64,000 bases of DNA from Methylophilus methylotrophus DSM 46235 = ATCC 53528 (GTDB taxonomy: Bacteria > Pseudomonadota > Gammaproteobacteria > Burkholderiales > Methylophilaceae). Positions within the stretch are counted from its first letter, which is position 1; each line of letters starts with the position of its first letter. The notes beneath the pieces were generated by a model. The model was not told the origin of the DNA and ran no database searches. It saw only the letters and a list, made by a program, of their open reading frames with translations. The stretch lies in the NCBI RefSeq assembly GCF_000378225.1, contig NZ_KB905145.1, positions 62,001 to 126,000 on the forward strand. The letters run 5' to 3'. A program made the translations under genes and the position numbers. Positions 20,921 to 29,551 of the stretch are shown here, in pieces.

Positions 20921-21742
20921 TCAGTGATGATCGGGAAGCCTCGCTTTATGCGGTGCTTTTTTCATGATCCAGTCCCACACGCCGGCAGGTATCAAACGCA
21001 TCAGGCGCGCTACGATACCCATTTGCCACGGAATAATGGTAAAACGCCGTTTGGCTGCAATGGCGCGTATTGCTTTATGGGAAAACACATCCGCATCCAT
21101 TAAAAACGGCATGGGATAGGTATTGATAGCGGTCATGGGCGTGCGGATATAACCAGGTGCGATCGTGGTTACGTGGATGCCGTGTAGTTGCATTTCCACA
21201 CGCAGGCTTTCCAGATAGGTGATAGCTGCGGCTTTGCTAGCACTGTAAGCCCCTGAACCAGGCAAGCCCCGGATGCCGGCGACGCTGGCAACGCCGACCA
21301 CTTGCGCTTGTTTCCCTTGCGCTGCAGCTTTTTTCATGGCCGTCAAAAAGGGCTGGAAGGTGTGCACTAAGCCCATCACATTGGTATCAAAGACCGCCTG
21401 AAAAGCCTGTATATCTTCTGACAACTCGGTCAATGTGCCGCGGCTAACGCCTGCATTTCCGATAACGATGTGCGGGCAACCCACATGGTTTAAAAAGTGG
21501 GCTGCCATAGACTGCATGGCAGGGGCATCGCGCACATCTACGCTATATACAACACAATGGCTTTGGTAGCTGGTATGTAAATGGTCGGCCAGCGCCTGTA
21601 AGGCGGAGGCATTTCTACCACATAAACCGAGCTGCAGAGTTGCGCAGTATTGTTTGGCGTAGGCGGTTGCCATGGCGCTGCCCAGGCCGCTGGAGGCGCC
21701 GGTAATCAATACACGTAACGGGCTGGCAGAGGTTTGTGTCAT
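20921..21742 (-). CDS. Short-chain dehydrogenase/reductase (SDR)
   Basis: A classical SDR of about 273 residues. The NAD(P)-binding motif is TGASSGLG near residue 15 and the NAG motif is IGNAGVS near residue 97. The catalytic Tyr-Lys is YSASKAA after the upstream Ser in SVAGIRG, and APGYIRTPM follows. The C-terminal third is hydrophobic (IPWQMGIVARLMRLIPAGVWDWIMKK), seen in several membrane-associated SDRs; the substrate cannot be inferred. The start was set at the second of two in-frame ATGs (21742; the other is 21751). Neither has a strong ribosome site. Confidence 0.88.
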   Translation of the reverse strand: MTQTSASPLRVLITGASSGLGSAMATAYAKQYCATLQLGLCGRNASALQALADHLHTSYQSHCVVYSVDVRDAPAMQSMAAHFLNHVGCPHIVIGNAGVSRGTLTELSEDIQAFQAVFDTNVMGLVHTFQPFLTAMKKAAAQGKQAQVVGVASVAGIRGLPGSGAYSASKAAAITYLESLRVEMQLHGIHVTTIAPGYIRTPMTAINTYPMPFLMDADVFSHKAIRAIAAKRRFTIIPWQMGIVARLMRLIPAGVWDWIMKKAPHKARLPDHH

Positions 21743-21810
21743 AAAAAACATCAGGGTAAACGATTTTTAATCAGGTAGAATGCCATAAAACCAATACGGG
21801 GGGAAACCTA

Positions 21811-22185
21811 ATGAATCTGGAAAAGGTGATCTTTGGCTTTTTTATTATTTTGGCCATGACGCTCAACTTCGGTTTTTTTGTCGGTGAAATTGATAATCCG
21901 CAACACCATTTGCACTATGAGTTATATATTGCCATTGTGGTGAACCTGATCGCTACGGTTTTGAAGTTTGGTGACCGTACGCAAATCGGCGCCATTCACC
22001 TCGCTACCAGTCTGGTGGCAGATTTGCAGTTGATTACTGCCGCAATCATCTGGATAGTAGCAGGCAGCAAAGGCACAAGTCCTGAAGTGATTGTAGGGAT
22101 CGTTTCCCTGTCTGGCGGGGCTTTTCTGGCCAATATCACCTCGGTCATCATCCTGATCTACGAAACTGTGACCTTACGTCGTTAA
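21811..22185 (+). CDS. Small membrane protein beside a potassium channel (DUF6394-like)
   Basis: A 124-residue protein with four hydrophobic segments (about residues 6-25, 38-52, 66-85 and 95-118) and short polar loops. I recall a DUF6394 family with this size and neighbour, but cannot confirm it. It starts after GGGGGG and is followed by the channel gene after 21 bases, so the two are cotranscribed. An accessory or regulatory subunit of the channel is the simplest idea, with no direct proof. Confidence 0.75.
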   Translation: MNLEKVIFGFFIILAMTLNFGFFVGEIDNPQHHLHYELYIAIVVNLIATVLKFGDRTQIGAIHLATSLVADLQLITAAIIWIVAGSKGTSPEVIVGIVSLSGGAFLANITSVIILIYETVTLRR

Positions 22186-22206
22186 GGTAGGTCGAGACCA
22201 GCACTC

Positions 22207-23898
22207 ATGAGTCTCAACCAGATTATCTTTCTGATTCTGCGGCGTATGCGTGCGCCGCTGTTGATGGTCATCATCAGCTATGCGATTGCACTGATCGGTT
22301 TTGTGTTGATCCCGGGCGTGGATGATCACGGGCGCCCTTACCATCTGAGTTTTTTTGATGGTTTTTATATCCTGAGTTATACCGCCACCACGATAGGCTT
22401 TGGAGAGGTGCCCTACCCGTTCACCATTCATCAGCGTTTGTGGATGACATTCTCCATCTACATGACCGTGATTTCCTGGTTTTATGCCATCGGGGCCATT
22501 ATTGCGCTATTTCAGGAGTCAGCCTTAAAGCAAGCCCTGAAAACAGCGATCTTTCAGCGCGATGTACGTAACCTGATGGAGCCGTTCTACCTGATTTGCG
22601 GGTATGGTGAAACGGGCGGCGAGCTGGTACGTGCTCTGGATAGGAACGAGTTACGTGTCGTGGTGCTGGAGATTGCGCCAGAACGTATTAATGAACTGGA
22701 AATGACGGATTACCAGTTTAATATCCCGCACTTGTGTGCGGATGCCAAACTCTCAGAAGTGCTGCTGTTTGCCGGTATCAAAAACCCCATGTGCCGTGGC
22801 GTGGCTGCCCTGACAGATGACGATCATGCGAATTTAGCCATTTCAGTGGCTGTGAAACTGATCAAGCCGGATTTACCAGTATTGTCACGTGTGCAGGACG
22901 ATGTTGTCGCTGCCAATATGGCCTCGTTTGGTACCAACCGCATCATCAATCCTTACCATATTTTTGGTGAACACCTGGCGATGCGACTCAATGCACTGGG
23001 GACTTATTTGTTGCACGAATGGCTAACCAGGGCGCCGGGTGATGCCATTGCCACACCTGCAGCGATTCCACAAGGGCATTGGATTGCCTGTGGTTATGGC
23101 CGTTTTGGCAAATCCGTCGTCAGCAGCCTGCAAAATGAAAATATGCAAGTGACCATCATTGAGGCTGATCCTGAAGGCACACAATGTGATGATTGTATTA
23201 TCGGCAGCGGAGTGGAAGCGCATGTTTTGCAACAAGCCGGTGTAGAGCATGCGGTCGGGATTGTGGCTGGTACCGATAATGACATTAATAACCTGTCTAT
23301 TGTCATGACTGCGCTGGAATTGAATCCGGATCTGTTTGTCATTATCCGCAAAAACAAACGGCACAATGACCCGTTGTTCCAGCACTTTAATGCGGATATT
23401 ACTATGCAGCCAAGTGATGTCATTGCCCATACTTGTCTGGCGTATATGGTTTCGCCGATGCTGGCGGAATTTTTAACCATCGCCAGGCATAAAGGTAACC
23501 AATGGGCAAACGCAGTCATTGCACAGCTGGTGTCCAAGCTGGGCGAACAGGTGCCGGATACCTGGGATATCGCCATCGCAGATGAGATGGCGATTGCAGT
23601 GTGCGCAATGATGGAGCAAGGCTTGCAACCTGCACTCAAGCATTTGATGATGAGTCCTGCCGGGCAACAGCGCCGAGAAATGCCTGTCGTCCCATTGATG
23701 CTGGTCCGGGGCAATCAGGAGATGCTGTTACCAGAATTGTCCACGCCGTTGCAAATTGGTGACCGCATCCTGTGTTGCGGGTTAGACCAAGCCAAGTCTG
23801 TCCAGCGCTTTATCATGCATGATGTGAAAACCATGCATTATTTGGTCACTGGTACCGAAATGCCCGAGACCTGGATAGGCCGCTGGCTCAAGCAATAA
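22207..23898 (+). CDS. Potassium channel protein with two RCK/TrkA-N domains
   Basis: A 563-residue protein. Residues 15-110 hold two membrane helices and a pore loop with the filter TIGFGE (62-67), a variant of TVGYG. Two Rossmann-type RCK domains follow, with CGYGETGG at about 131-138 and CGYGRFGKS at about 295-303. Each could bind NAD(H) or another ligand that gates the pore. A C-terminal TrkA-C-like part ends near residue 545. Having both RCK domains in one chain resembles GsuK-type channels. It is cotranscribed with the four-helix protein upstream. Confidence 0.92.
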   Translation: MSLNQIIFLILRRMRAPLLMVIISYAIALIGFVLIPGVDDHGRPYHLSFFDGFYILSYTATTIGFGEVPYPFTIHQRLWMTFSIYMTVISWFYAIGAIIALFQESALKQALKTAIFQRDVRNLMEPFYLICGYGETGGELVRALDRNELRVVVLEIAPERINELEMTDYQFNIPHLCADAKLSEVLLFAGIKNPMCRGVAALTDDDHANLAISVAVKLIKPDLPVLSRVQDDVVAANMASFGTNRIINPYHIFGEHLAMRLNALGTYLLHEWLTRAPGDAIATPAAIPQGHWIACGYGRFGKSVVSSLQNENMQVTIIEADPEGTQCDDCIIGSGVEAHVLQQAGVEHAVGIVAGTDNDINNLSIVMTALELNPDLFVIIRKNKRHNDPLFQHFNADITMQPSDVIAHTCLAYMVSPMLAEFLTIARHKGNQWANAVIAQLVSKLGEQVPDTWDIAIADEMAIAVCAMMEQGLQPALKHLMMSPAGQQRREMPVVPLMLVRGNQEMLLPELSTPLQIGDRILCCGLDQAKSVQRFIMHDVKTMHYLVTGTEMPETWIGRWLKQ

Positions 23899-23926
23899 AA
23901 AAGCCCTGCTCTTGCAGGGCTTTTTC
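23897..23926. terminator. Bidirectional terminator between the channel gene and dsbA
   Basis: AAAAAGCCCTGC and GCAGGGCTTTTT form a 12-bp stem with a TCTT-type loop, with A-tract and T-tract on either side. It serves the convergent channel and dsbA genes. Confidence 0.9.
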
Positions 23927-23936
23927 TGTAGTGCGT

Positions 23937-24581
23937 TTACTTTTTCCCGGCCGCTTTGTCTTTACGCACATTCTGGATAATAAAATCTGCTGTTTGCAAT
24001 GCAGCTTCGTTACCGCCGGCCATAGAGCTACCGGTGATGTATTTGCCATCAATAATCAGGGCGGGCACACCAGTAGCGCCTGAGGAGCGGAACACTTGCA
24101 TCGCTTTGTTCATTTGCATATTGGTGGCGAATGATTTGAACGCTTTTTCGACCTTGATTTTATCCAGGCCGCCTTGTTTGGTCACCCAGTCAATCGCTGC
24201 GGCTTCATCCGCCGGATTCAGCGATTTAGCTTTGTGAATCGCATCAAATAACTGGCTATGCAATTTTTCCAGTACCCCTAATTCCTGCATGGCAAAATAA
24301 GCTTTTGCCATTGGCGCCCAGCTTGCGTTTGGTAAGGCTGGCATGCGTTTAAAGTACACATCGGCCGGTTGCTTCTTTACCCAGGCTTGTAATGGCTGTT
24401 CCATGTGGTAGCAATGCGGACAACCATACCAGAACAATTCCATGACCTCGATCTTGGCTGGTTGGTCAGTCGAAATTTGCTGCGCAACCTGGTCAAACTG
24501 TTCTCCCATTTGCGGGTCTGCCCAAGCTGTGCTCGCGGTGAAACCAGCCCACAGCATCAAACTCAACAACATATTTTTCAT
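23937..24581 (-). CDS. dsbA: Periplasmic thiol:disulfide oxidoreductase DsbA
   Basis: A 214-residue precursor with a signal peptide ending STAWA (cleavage after residue 21). The active site is CPHC (Cys54-Cys57) in FWYGCPHCYH, and the cis-Pro loop is in GVPALIIDGKY. It introduces disulfides into exported proteins. Likely clients in this window include cytochrome c'', XoxF and perhaps the C-terminal cysteine pair of the TpsA exoprotein. Confidence 0.95.
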   Translation of the reverse strand: MKNMLLSLMLWAGFTASTAWADPQMGEQFDQVAQQISTDQPAKIEVMELFWYGCPHCYHMEQPLQAWVKKQPADVYFKRMPALPNASWAPMAKAYFAMQELGVLEKLHSQLFDAIHKAKSLNPADEAAAIDWVTKQGGLDKIKVEKAFKSFATNMQMNKAMQVFRSSGATGVPALIIDGKYITGSSMAGGNEAALQTADFIIQNVRKDKAAGKK

Positions 24582-24650
24582 AAAGTCAGTTTCCTAGTTT
24601 TGTGGAAAGTAGTGATTTAACGTGGCAGCTGTCGATACGATGACAGCCTT

Positions 24651-24795
24651 AGGGCACTTCTATAAATTCAAATTCCGTCGCGATACTGCGTTGCTCATAA
24701 AAAAATTTCTCCTGACATATCAACTATATGCGGCGTCAAAATTTTTTACTCGCGCCTTGTCTGGCTTAGCAATTTGAATGTATAGAAGCGCCCCT
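24651..24795. mobile_element. MITE-like 145-bp element with 24-25 bp terminal inverted repeats
   Basis: The left end AGGGCACTTCTATAAATTCA... and the reverse complement of the right end AGGGGCGCTTCTATACATTC... agree along 24-25 bases, with two mismatches and one gap. CCTTA or CTTA occurs at both outer edges, consistent with a short target duplication. The element has no gene. Its right edge meets the stop codon of the SPOR protein gene, and its left edge lies 70 bases upstream of dsbA. I do not recognise the parent transposon. Confidence 0.7.
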
Positions 24796-25385
24796 TAGTG
24801 TGCTGATGACTCGATATTGACCTTGATCAGATTGGCCTGGAAGCCGTTGGTTTCCAGATCGTGGCTGATTTTGCTGATTTTTGCCAGATCATTCAAGGGG
24901 CCAATCCGCACACGGTGCATGGTGCCCTTGTTAGGGATTTCTGCAGTCTGTACAAAAGCCTCAAAACCAACTAGAGCCAACCTGGTTTTGAGGTTATTGG
25001 CGTCATCTTCCTTGGCAAAAGCACCGACCTGAATAAAGTAGCTTTCCTGCTTGATGGTCGGGTTCTTTTTCACCTGTTCTTCACTGATCTTGCTCTCGGT
25101 ATCCGGCAATATGGTGTAAAAATCAAACTTGTTCGGGTCTTCAATGGCGGCATTCCCTGGCTTGACCTCTTCTTCAGTCACGGTGCTTTTAATGGGGATT
25201 TCCTGTGAGCCTTCGTCTTTTTTAAACGCACTGGAGAAAGGGCTGTGGTCGCCCTTGATGTAGATAATGAGCGCGACTGTCATGGCGACGCCCAGAAACA
25301 GGCCGACCAGTAGTCCGTTAAAAAAAGTGCTGCCGCTGCTTTTTGTTTTCGCTTTGGCTTGTGAGGGTTTGTAATCGCGGCTCAT
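24795..25385 (-). CDS. SPOR-domain membrane protein (FtsN-like)
   Basis: A 196-residue type II membrane protein. A basic N-terminus is followed by one membrane helix (about residues 22-44), a polar linker and a SPOR domain (about 112-190: SYFIQVGAFAKEDDANNLKTRL... HRVRIGPL). SPOR domains bind denuded glycan strands at the division site, so a role in cell division like FtsN is likely. The gene follows argS on the same strand with a 40-base gap, a common pair in betaproteobacteria. Its stop codon is at the edge of the MITE-like repeat. Confidence 0.9.
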   Translation of the reverse strand: MSRDYKPSQAKAKTKSSGSTFFNGLLVGLFLGVAMTVALIIYIKGDHSPFSSAFKKDEGSQEIPIKSTVTEEEVKPGNAAIEDPNKFDFYTILPDTESKISEEQVKKNPTIKQESYFIQVGAFAKEDDANNLKTRLALVGFEAFVQTAEIPNKGTMHRVRIGPLNDLAKISKISHDLETNGFQANLIKVNIESSAH

Positions 25386-25425
25386 GTATTAATTTACCAA
25401 TCAGTTCAGGCAGTCATTAAAAGGC

Positions 25426-27084
25426 TTACATTTTTTCTGGGGCGCTGACGCCCAGTAAAGCCAGGCCATTGCGCAGCACAGTACGGGTTGCCGTGATCAG
25501 CGCCAAGCGTGCCAATTTGATTTGTGATTCATCAACCAAAAATTTGGTGTCATTGTAATAACTATGCAAGGCACTGGCTAGCTCCTTGAGATAGTTGGCA
25601 ATCATATGCGGTGCGAGAGCCTGGCAGGCGGTAGAGACGACTTCCGGGTACTGGCTCAAAGTTTGCATCAATGAAGTTTCTGCGGCACTTTGCAACGGCG
25701 ACAATTCAGCTTCAGCCAGGCTTGTGCTGTCACCTCCCCATTGATTGAGTACGCTGCAAATACGTGCGTGAGCATACTGGATGTAGTAGACCGGGTTATC
25801 GTTGGTTTGTGCACGTGCCAGGTCAATATCAAACACCAGTTGCGAGTCCGGGCTGCGGGCTGCCAGGAAGTAACGCGTGGCATCACAGCCTACTTCTTCG
25901 ATCAAGTCGCGCAGCGTGACATAGCTACCGGCACGTTTCGAGAGTTTGACCTCTTCGCCGCCGCGCATCACGGTGACCATCTGGTGCAGTACATATTCCG
26001 GCCAACCTTTTGGAATGCCGACATCCAGTGCTTGCAAGCCAGCACGTACACGCGTAATCGTGCTGTGGTGGTCTGCCCCCTGCTCGTTAATCACACGTTT
26101 GAAACCACGGTTCCATTTTTCACGGTGGTAAGCCACATCCGGGACAAAATAAGTGTAACCGCCCTCTTTCTTGCGCATGACGCGGTCTTTGTCATCCGCA
26201 AAGTCCGTGGTGCGTAACCACAATGCATCATCCTGCTCATAAGTATGGCCACTGGCGATCAGTGCCTGCACCGTGTTTTCAACTTTACCTTCACTATACA
26301 GTGCGCTTTCCAGTGAAAATACATCAAACTTGATCTGGAAAGCCTGCAAATCCAGGTCTTGTTCATGTCGTAAATAGGCCACGGCAAACTTGCGGATAGA
26401 TTCAGCATCATTGATATCGCCGCTGGCGGTCACGGCCATATCATCTGCAGTGACAGTCTCCTTCGCCAGGTAAGCTTTAGCGATATCGACAATATATTCG
26501 CCACGGTAGCCATCTTCAGGGAAAGCCGCATCATCAGGTGAAATGCCTTGGGCGCGGGCCAGCACTGATTTAGTCAAGTTATCAATCTGCGCACCGGCAT
26601 CGTTGTAATAAAACTCGCGCGTGACATCCCAGCCATTGGCATCCAGCAAGCGGCACAGGCAATCACCGACAGCGGCGCCACGGCCGTGGCCGACGTGCAA
26701 CGGCCCAGTCGGGTTGGCGGAAACAAATTCCACCTGCACTTTTTCCTGCTGGCCGGAGGTATTACGACCAAAGGCTTCACCAGCCGCAAAAATACTTTTG
26801 ACAATGCCTTGTTTGCTCTCAGAAGAGAGAAAGAAATTAATAAAGCCAGCGCCGGCAATTTCTACCTTGCTGATCACATTATTCGCGGGCAGGCCATCAA
26901 TAATGCTTTGCGCAATGGCACGCGGATTCTGCTTTAACGGTTTGGCCAGCTGCATGGCAATATTGGTCGCAAAGTCACCGTGGTCGGCAGATTTTGGCCG
27001 TTCAAGGATGATATTCAGGCTGGAGGTGTCTTCTATCAGCGGTTTGACCGCCTGCAGAATCAATTCTGTGATCGTTTGTTTCAA
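25426..27084 (-). CDS. argS: Arginyl-tRNA synthetase
   Basis: A 552-residue class I synthetase. The HIGH motif is HVGH (130-133) in [18 protein letters not shown], and the KMSKS-like loop reads VKLSKRAG. The N-terminal Add-1 domain and C-terminal DALR anticodon domain (after about 430) are present. It is divergent from priA and leads an operon with the SPOR protein. Confidence 0.97.
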   Translation of the reverse strand: MKQTITELILQAVKPLIEDTSSLNIILERPKSADHGDFATNIAMQLAKPLKQNPRAIAQSIIDGLPANNVISKVEIAGAGFINFFLSSESKQGIVKSIFAAGEAFGRNTSGQQEKVQVEFVSANPTGPLHVGHGRGAAVGDCLCRLLDANGWDVTREFYYNDAGAQIDNLTKSVLARAQGISPDDAAFPEDGYRGEYIVDIAKAYLAKETVTADDMAVTASGDINDAESIRKFAVAYLRHEQDLDLQAFQIKFDVFSLESALYSEGKVENTVQALIASGHTYEQDDALWLRTTDFADDKDRVMRKKEGGYTYFVPDVAYHREKWNRGFKRVINEQGADHHSTITRVRAGLQALDVGIPKGWPEYVLHQMVTVMRGGEEVKLSKRAGSYVTLRDLIEEVGCDATRYFLAARSPDSQLVFDIDLARAQTNDNPVYYIQYAHARICSVLNQWGGDSTSLAEAELSPLQSAAETSLMQTLSQYPEVVSTACQALAPHMIANYLKELASALHSYYNDTKFLVDESQIKLARLALITATRTVLRNGLALLGVSAPEKM

Positions 27085-27143
27085 GGTTAAAATGGCAATG
27101 ATTAGTCAAACCGCCATTTTAACCCAATAAAGCATTTTCACCC

Positions 27144-29417
27144 ATGTGTCCTGATGTTTCACTCCCTGCAGCCGATCCCACAGCCAGCATTGTGCGCGTG
27201 GTGTTGGACGTGCCGCTGGACCGTTGGTTTGATTATGTGAACCCAGGCTTGCCAGTCCGGGAAGGCAACCGCGTCGTCGTACCTTTTGCCGGGAGGCAAT
27301 TGGTAGGGATTGTCATGGCGCTGGCGACTGAGAGCGATGTACCAGAACACAAACTAAAAGCGGTGTTGCAGGTATTTGACGATGTGCCGTTTGATACAGC
27401 GACCTTGAAATTACTGCGATTCTGCGCTGATTATTATCACTATCCTTTTGGCCAGACCGTATTGGCCAGCCTGCCGCTACGGTTACGTCAGATTAAGCCC
27501 GCCGTCTCGCGCAAAATGTGGGTGTATCAATTGGCACAACCAATTCCTGTAGATTTTGTTGGCAAAAGACAGCAGGTCTTGAGCCGGCTGATTGCCCTGT
27601 TACAGCAGCATGGTGAATGTAATGAAGCAATGCTCGCAAAGACTTCTGCTAGCTGGCGCAAAGCGATGCAGGGCTTGCTTGATGGGGGCTATGTCAGCCG
27701 GCGCGAAGTCATTGCTACCCGCCCATCGATGCCCGCCTCTGATCTGGCGCCGACACTTAATGACGAACAGGCGCATGCGGTGAATGCGATTTTAGACAAC
27801 TTGCATGGTTTCCAGCCCTGGCTGTTGTTTGGCGTCACTGGCTCGGGCAAAACCGAAGTATATATCCGCTTGTTAGAAAAGGTCCTCACCGAGCCGCAGG
27901 CACAAGCGTTGATCATGGTGCCCGAGATCAACCTCACGCCACAGTTGGAAAGCCGTTTTCGTAGCCGACTAAGCCAGTTTGCGCTGGTGACATTACATAG
28001 TCACTTAAGTGAGAGTGAGCGCTTGCAAAATTGGCAAGCCGCACAGTCTGGAACGGCACGGATAGTGATAGGCACGCGACTGAGTATCTTTACACCCATG
28101 CCGCACCTCAAGCTGATGATTCTGGATGAAGAGCATGATACTTCTTACAAGCAGCAGGATGGTATGCGTTACCACGCGCGCGATGTGGCGCTGGTACGTG
28201 CCAAGCAAGCCAATATCCCGGTAGTGTTGGGCAGTGCCACCCCATCGCTGGAGAGTTGGTACAACGCTATTGGGGACCGTGGACAGTCTGGACGTGCAGC
28301 CAGAAAACCCAGCTATCGGTTGCTTACCTTAAGCAGGCGCGCCGCCGCACAGGCACAATTACCACGCATTTTTTGTATTGATACCACGCACAGCCCCCCA
28401 GAGGCCGGTTTAACACCGCAGCTAAAGCACGCCATAGAACTGCGGTTGCAACGTGGAGAACAAAGCCTGCTGTTTATTAACCGGCGCGGTTATGCGCCAG
28501 TGTTGCATTGTTCAGCTTGCCAGTGGCTGGCCGATTGCAGGCGTTGTTCTGCCAAAGCGGTCTTGCATTTGCGACAACGTGTGTTGCGTTGTCACCATTG
28601 TGGCGATGAGCAGCCAATCCCGGTGCAATGCCCTAGCTGCGGCAACCCTGATTTACGCCCTGTCGGCCAGGCAACGCAGCGCATTGAAGAAACTTTACAA
28701 CAACTGTTCCCGCAGGCGCGTGTGGCGCGGGTAGATAGGGACACCATACAAGCCAAAGACGCATTAACGGAGCTGCTCTCCGCCGTGCATGCGGGTAAAG
28801 TGGATATCCTGATCGGGACGCAAATGCTGGCTAAGGGCCATGATTTTGCCAATTTAACTTTGGTGGGTGTGCTGGATACCGACAGCGCGCTTTATAGTCC
28901 GGATTACCGTGCCAGTGAGCGGCTGTTTGCGCAGTTGATGCAAGTAGCTGGCCGCGCAGGACGCGGAGACAAACCGGGCGAAGTATTGATACAAACGGCT
29001 TTCCCGCAGCATGCCTTATTCGCGGCTTTGCGTGAACAAAACTATGCTGCATTTGCGGATGATTTATTGCAAGAACGCATAGCCATGCAATTCCCGCCGG
29101 CGACTTACATTGCGGTGATGAAGGCGGAAGCAACTGATTACAGCTTGGTGGAACGGTTCTTAACCGATTTTAGCCAGGCCGCCCGGCAGTATGTGACCGA
29201 GCATGCTGTCACTCTGGTCGATCAGCCCCTGATTTATGATCCGGTACGTCCCGGCATCGCCAGGCTTAATCGTATGGAGCGAGGATATGTGATGTTGCAG
29301 TCTGCGCATCGGGGAGCCTTGCAGCAGCTACTTCAGGTAGCTGTGGAGTGGTCAAATGCACATCCGCTACAGGCAAAAATCAGATGGATCATCGATGTGG
29401 ATGCGCTTGAGTACTAG
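27144..29417 (+). CDS. priA: Primosomal protein N' (replication restart helicase PriA)
   Basis: A 757-residue SF2 helicase that recognises stalled or repaired forks and starts replisome reloading. The N-terminal 3'-DNA-binding domain covers about residues 15-110. The helicase core has GVTGSGKTEVY (Walker A) and LDEEHDTSYKQQ (DEEH box). A zinc-binding insertion carries eight cysteines between about 450 and 500 (CSACQWLADCRRC, CHHCGDEQPIPVQCPSCG). It is slightly longer than E. coli PriA. Confidence 0.96.
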   Translation: MCPDVSLPAADPTASIVRVVLDVPLDRWFDYVNPGLPVREGNRVVVPFAGRQLVGIVMALATESDVPEHKLKAVLQVFDDVPFDTATLKLLRFCADYYHYPFGQTVLASLPLRLRQIKPAVSRKMWVYQLAQPIPVDFVGKRQQVLSRLIALLQQHGECNEAMLAKTSASWRKAMQGLLDGGYVSRREVIATRPSMPASDLAPTLNDEQAHAVNAILDNLHGFQPWLLFGVTGSGKTEVYIRLLEKVLTEPQAQALIMVPEINLTPQLESRFRSRLSQFALVTLHSHLSESERLQNWQAAQSGTARIVIGTRLSIFTPMPHLKLMILDEEHDTSYKQQDGMRYHARDVALVRAKQANIPVVLGSATPSLESWYNAIGDRGQSGRAARKPSYRLLTLSRRAAAQAQLPRIFCIDTTHSPPEAGLTPQLKHAIELRLQRGEQSLLFINRRGYAPVLHCSACQWLADCRRCSAKAVLHLRQRVLRCHHCGDEQPIPVQCPSCGNPDLRPVGQATQRIEETLQQLFPQARVARVDRDTIQAKDALTELLSAVHAGKVDILIGTQMLAKGHDFANLTLVGVLDTDSALYSPDYRASERLFAQLMQVAGRAGRGDKPGEVLIQTAFPQHALFAALREQNYAAFADDLLQERIAMQFPPATYIAVMKAEATDYSLVERFLTDFSQAARQYVTEHAVTLVDQPLIYDPVRPGIARLNRMERGYVMLQSAHRGALQQLLQVAVEWSNAHPLQAKIRWIIDVDALEY

Positions 29418-29482
29418 CAAAAGTCACATTTATACTAATACAAACAAATTTTTTGTAAAAAAACGTTAGTATTTGCTTGTTT

Positions 29483-29511
29483 TTTAACGTAATTTTCGGT
29501 CTTGTTATACT
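29483..29511 (+). promoter_or_regulatory. Candidate promoter of the tpsB-tpsA locus
   Basis: TTTAAC (29483-29488) and TATACT (29506-29511) with a 17-base spacer lie 41 bases upstream of the TTG start of tpsB, in an A+T-rich gap after priA. Confidence 0.5.
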
Positions 29512-29551
29512 ATTTAATAGATTATAGATTTAAAAGTTTTGGGGAGTTATC

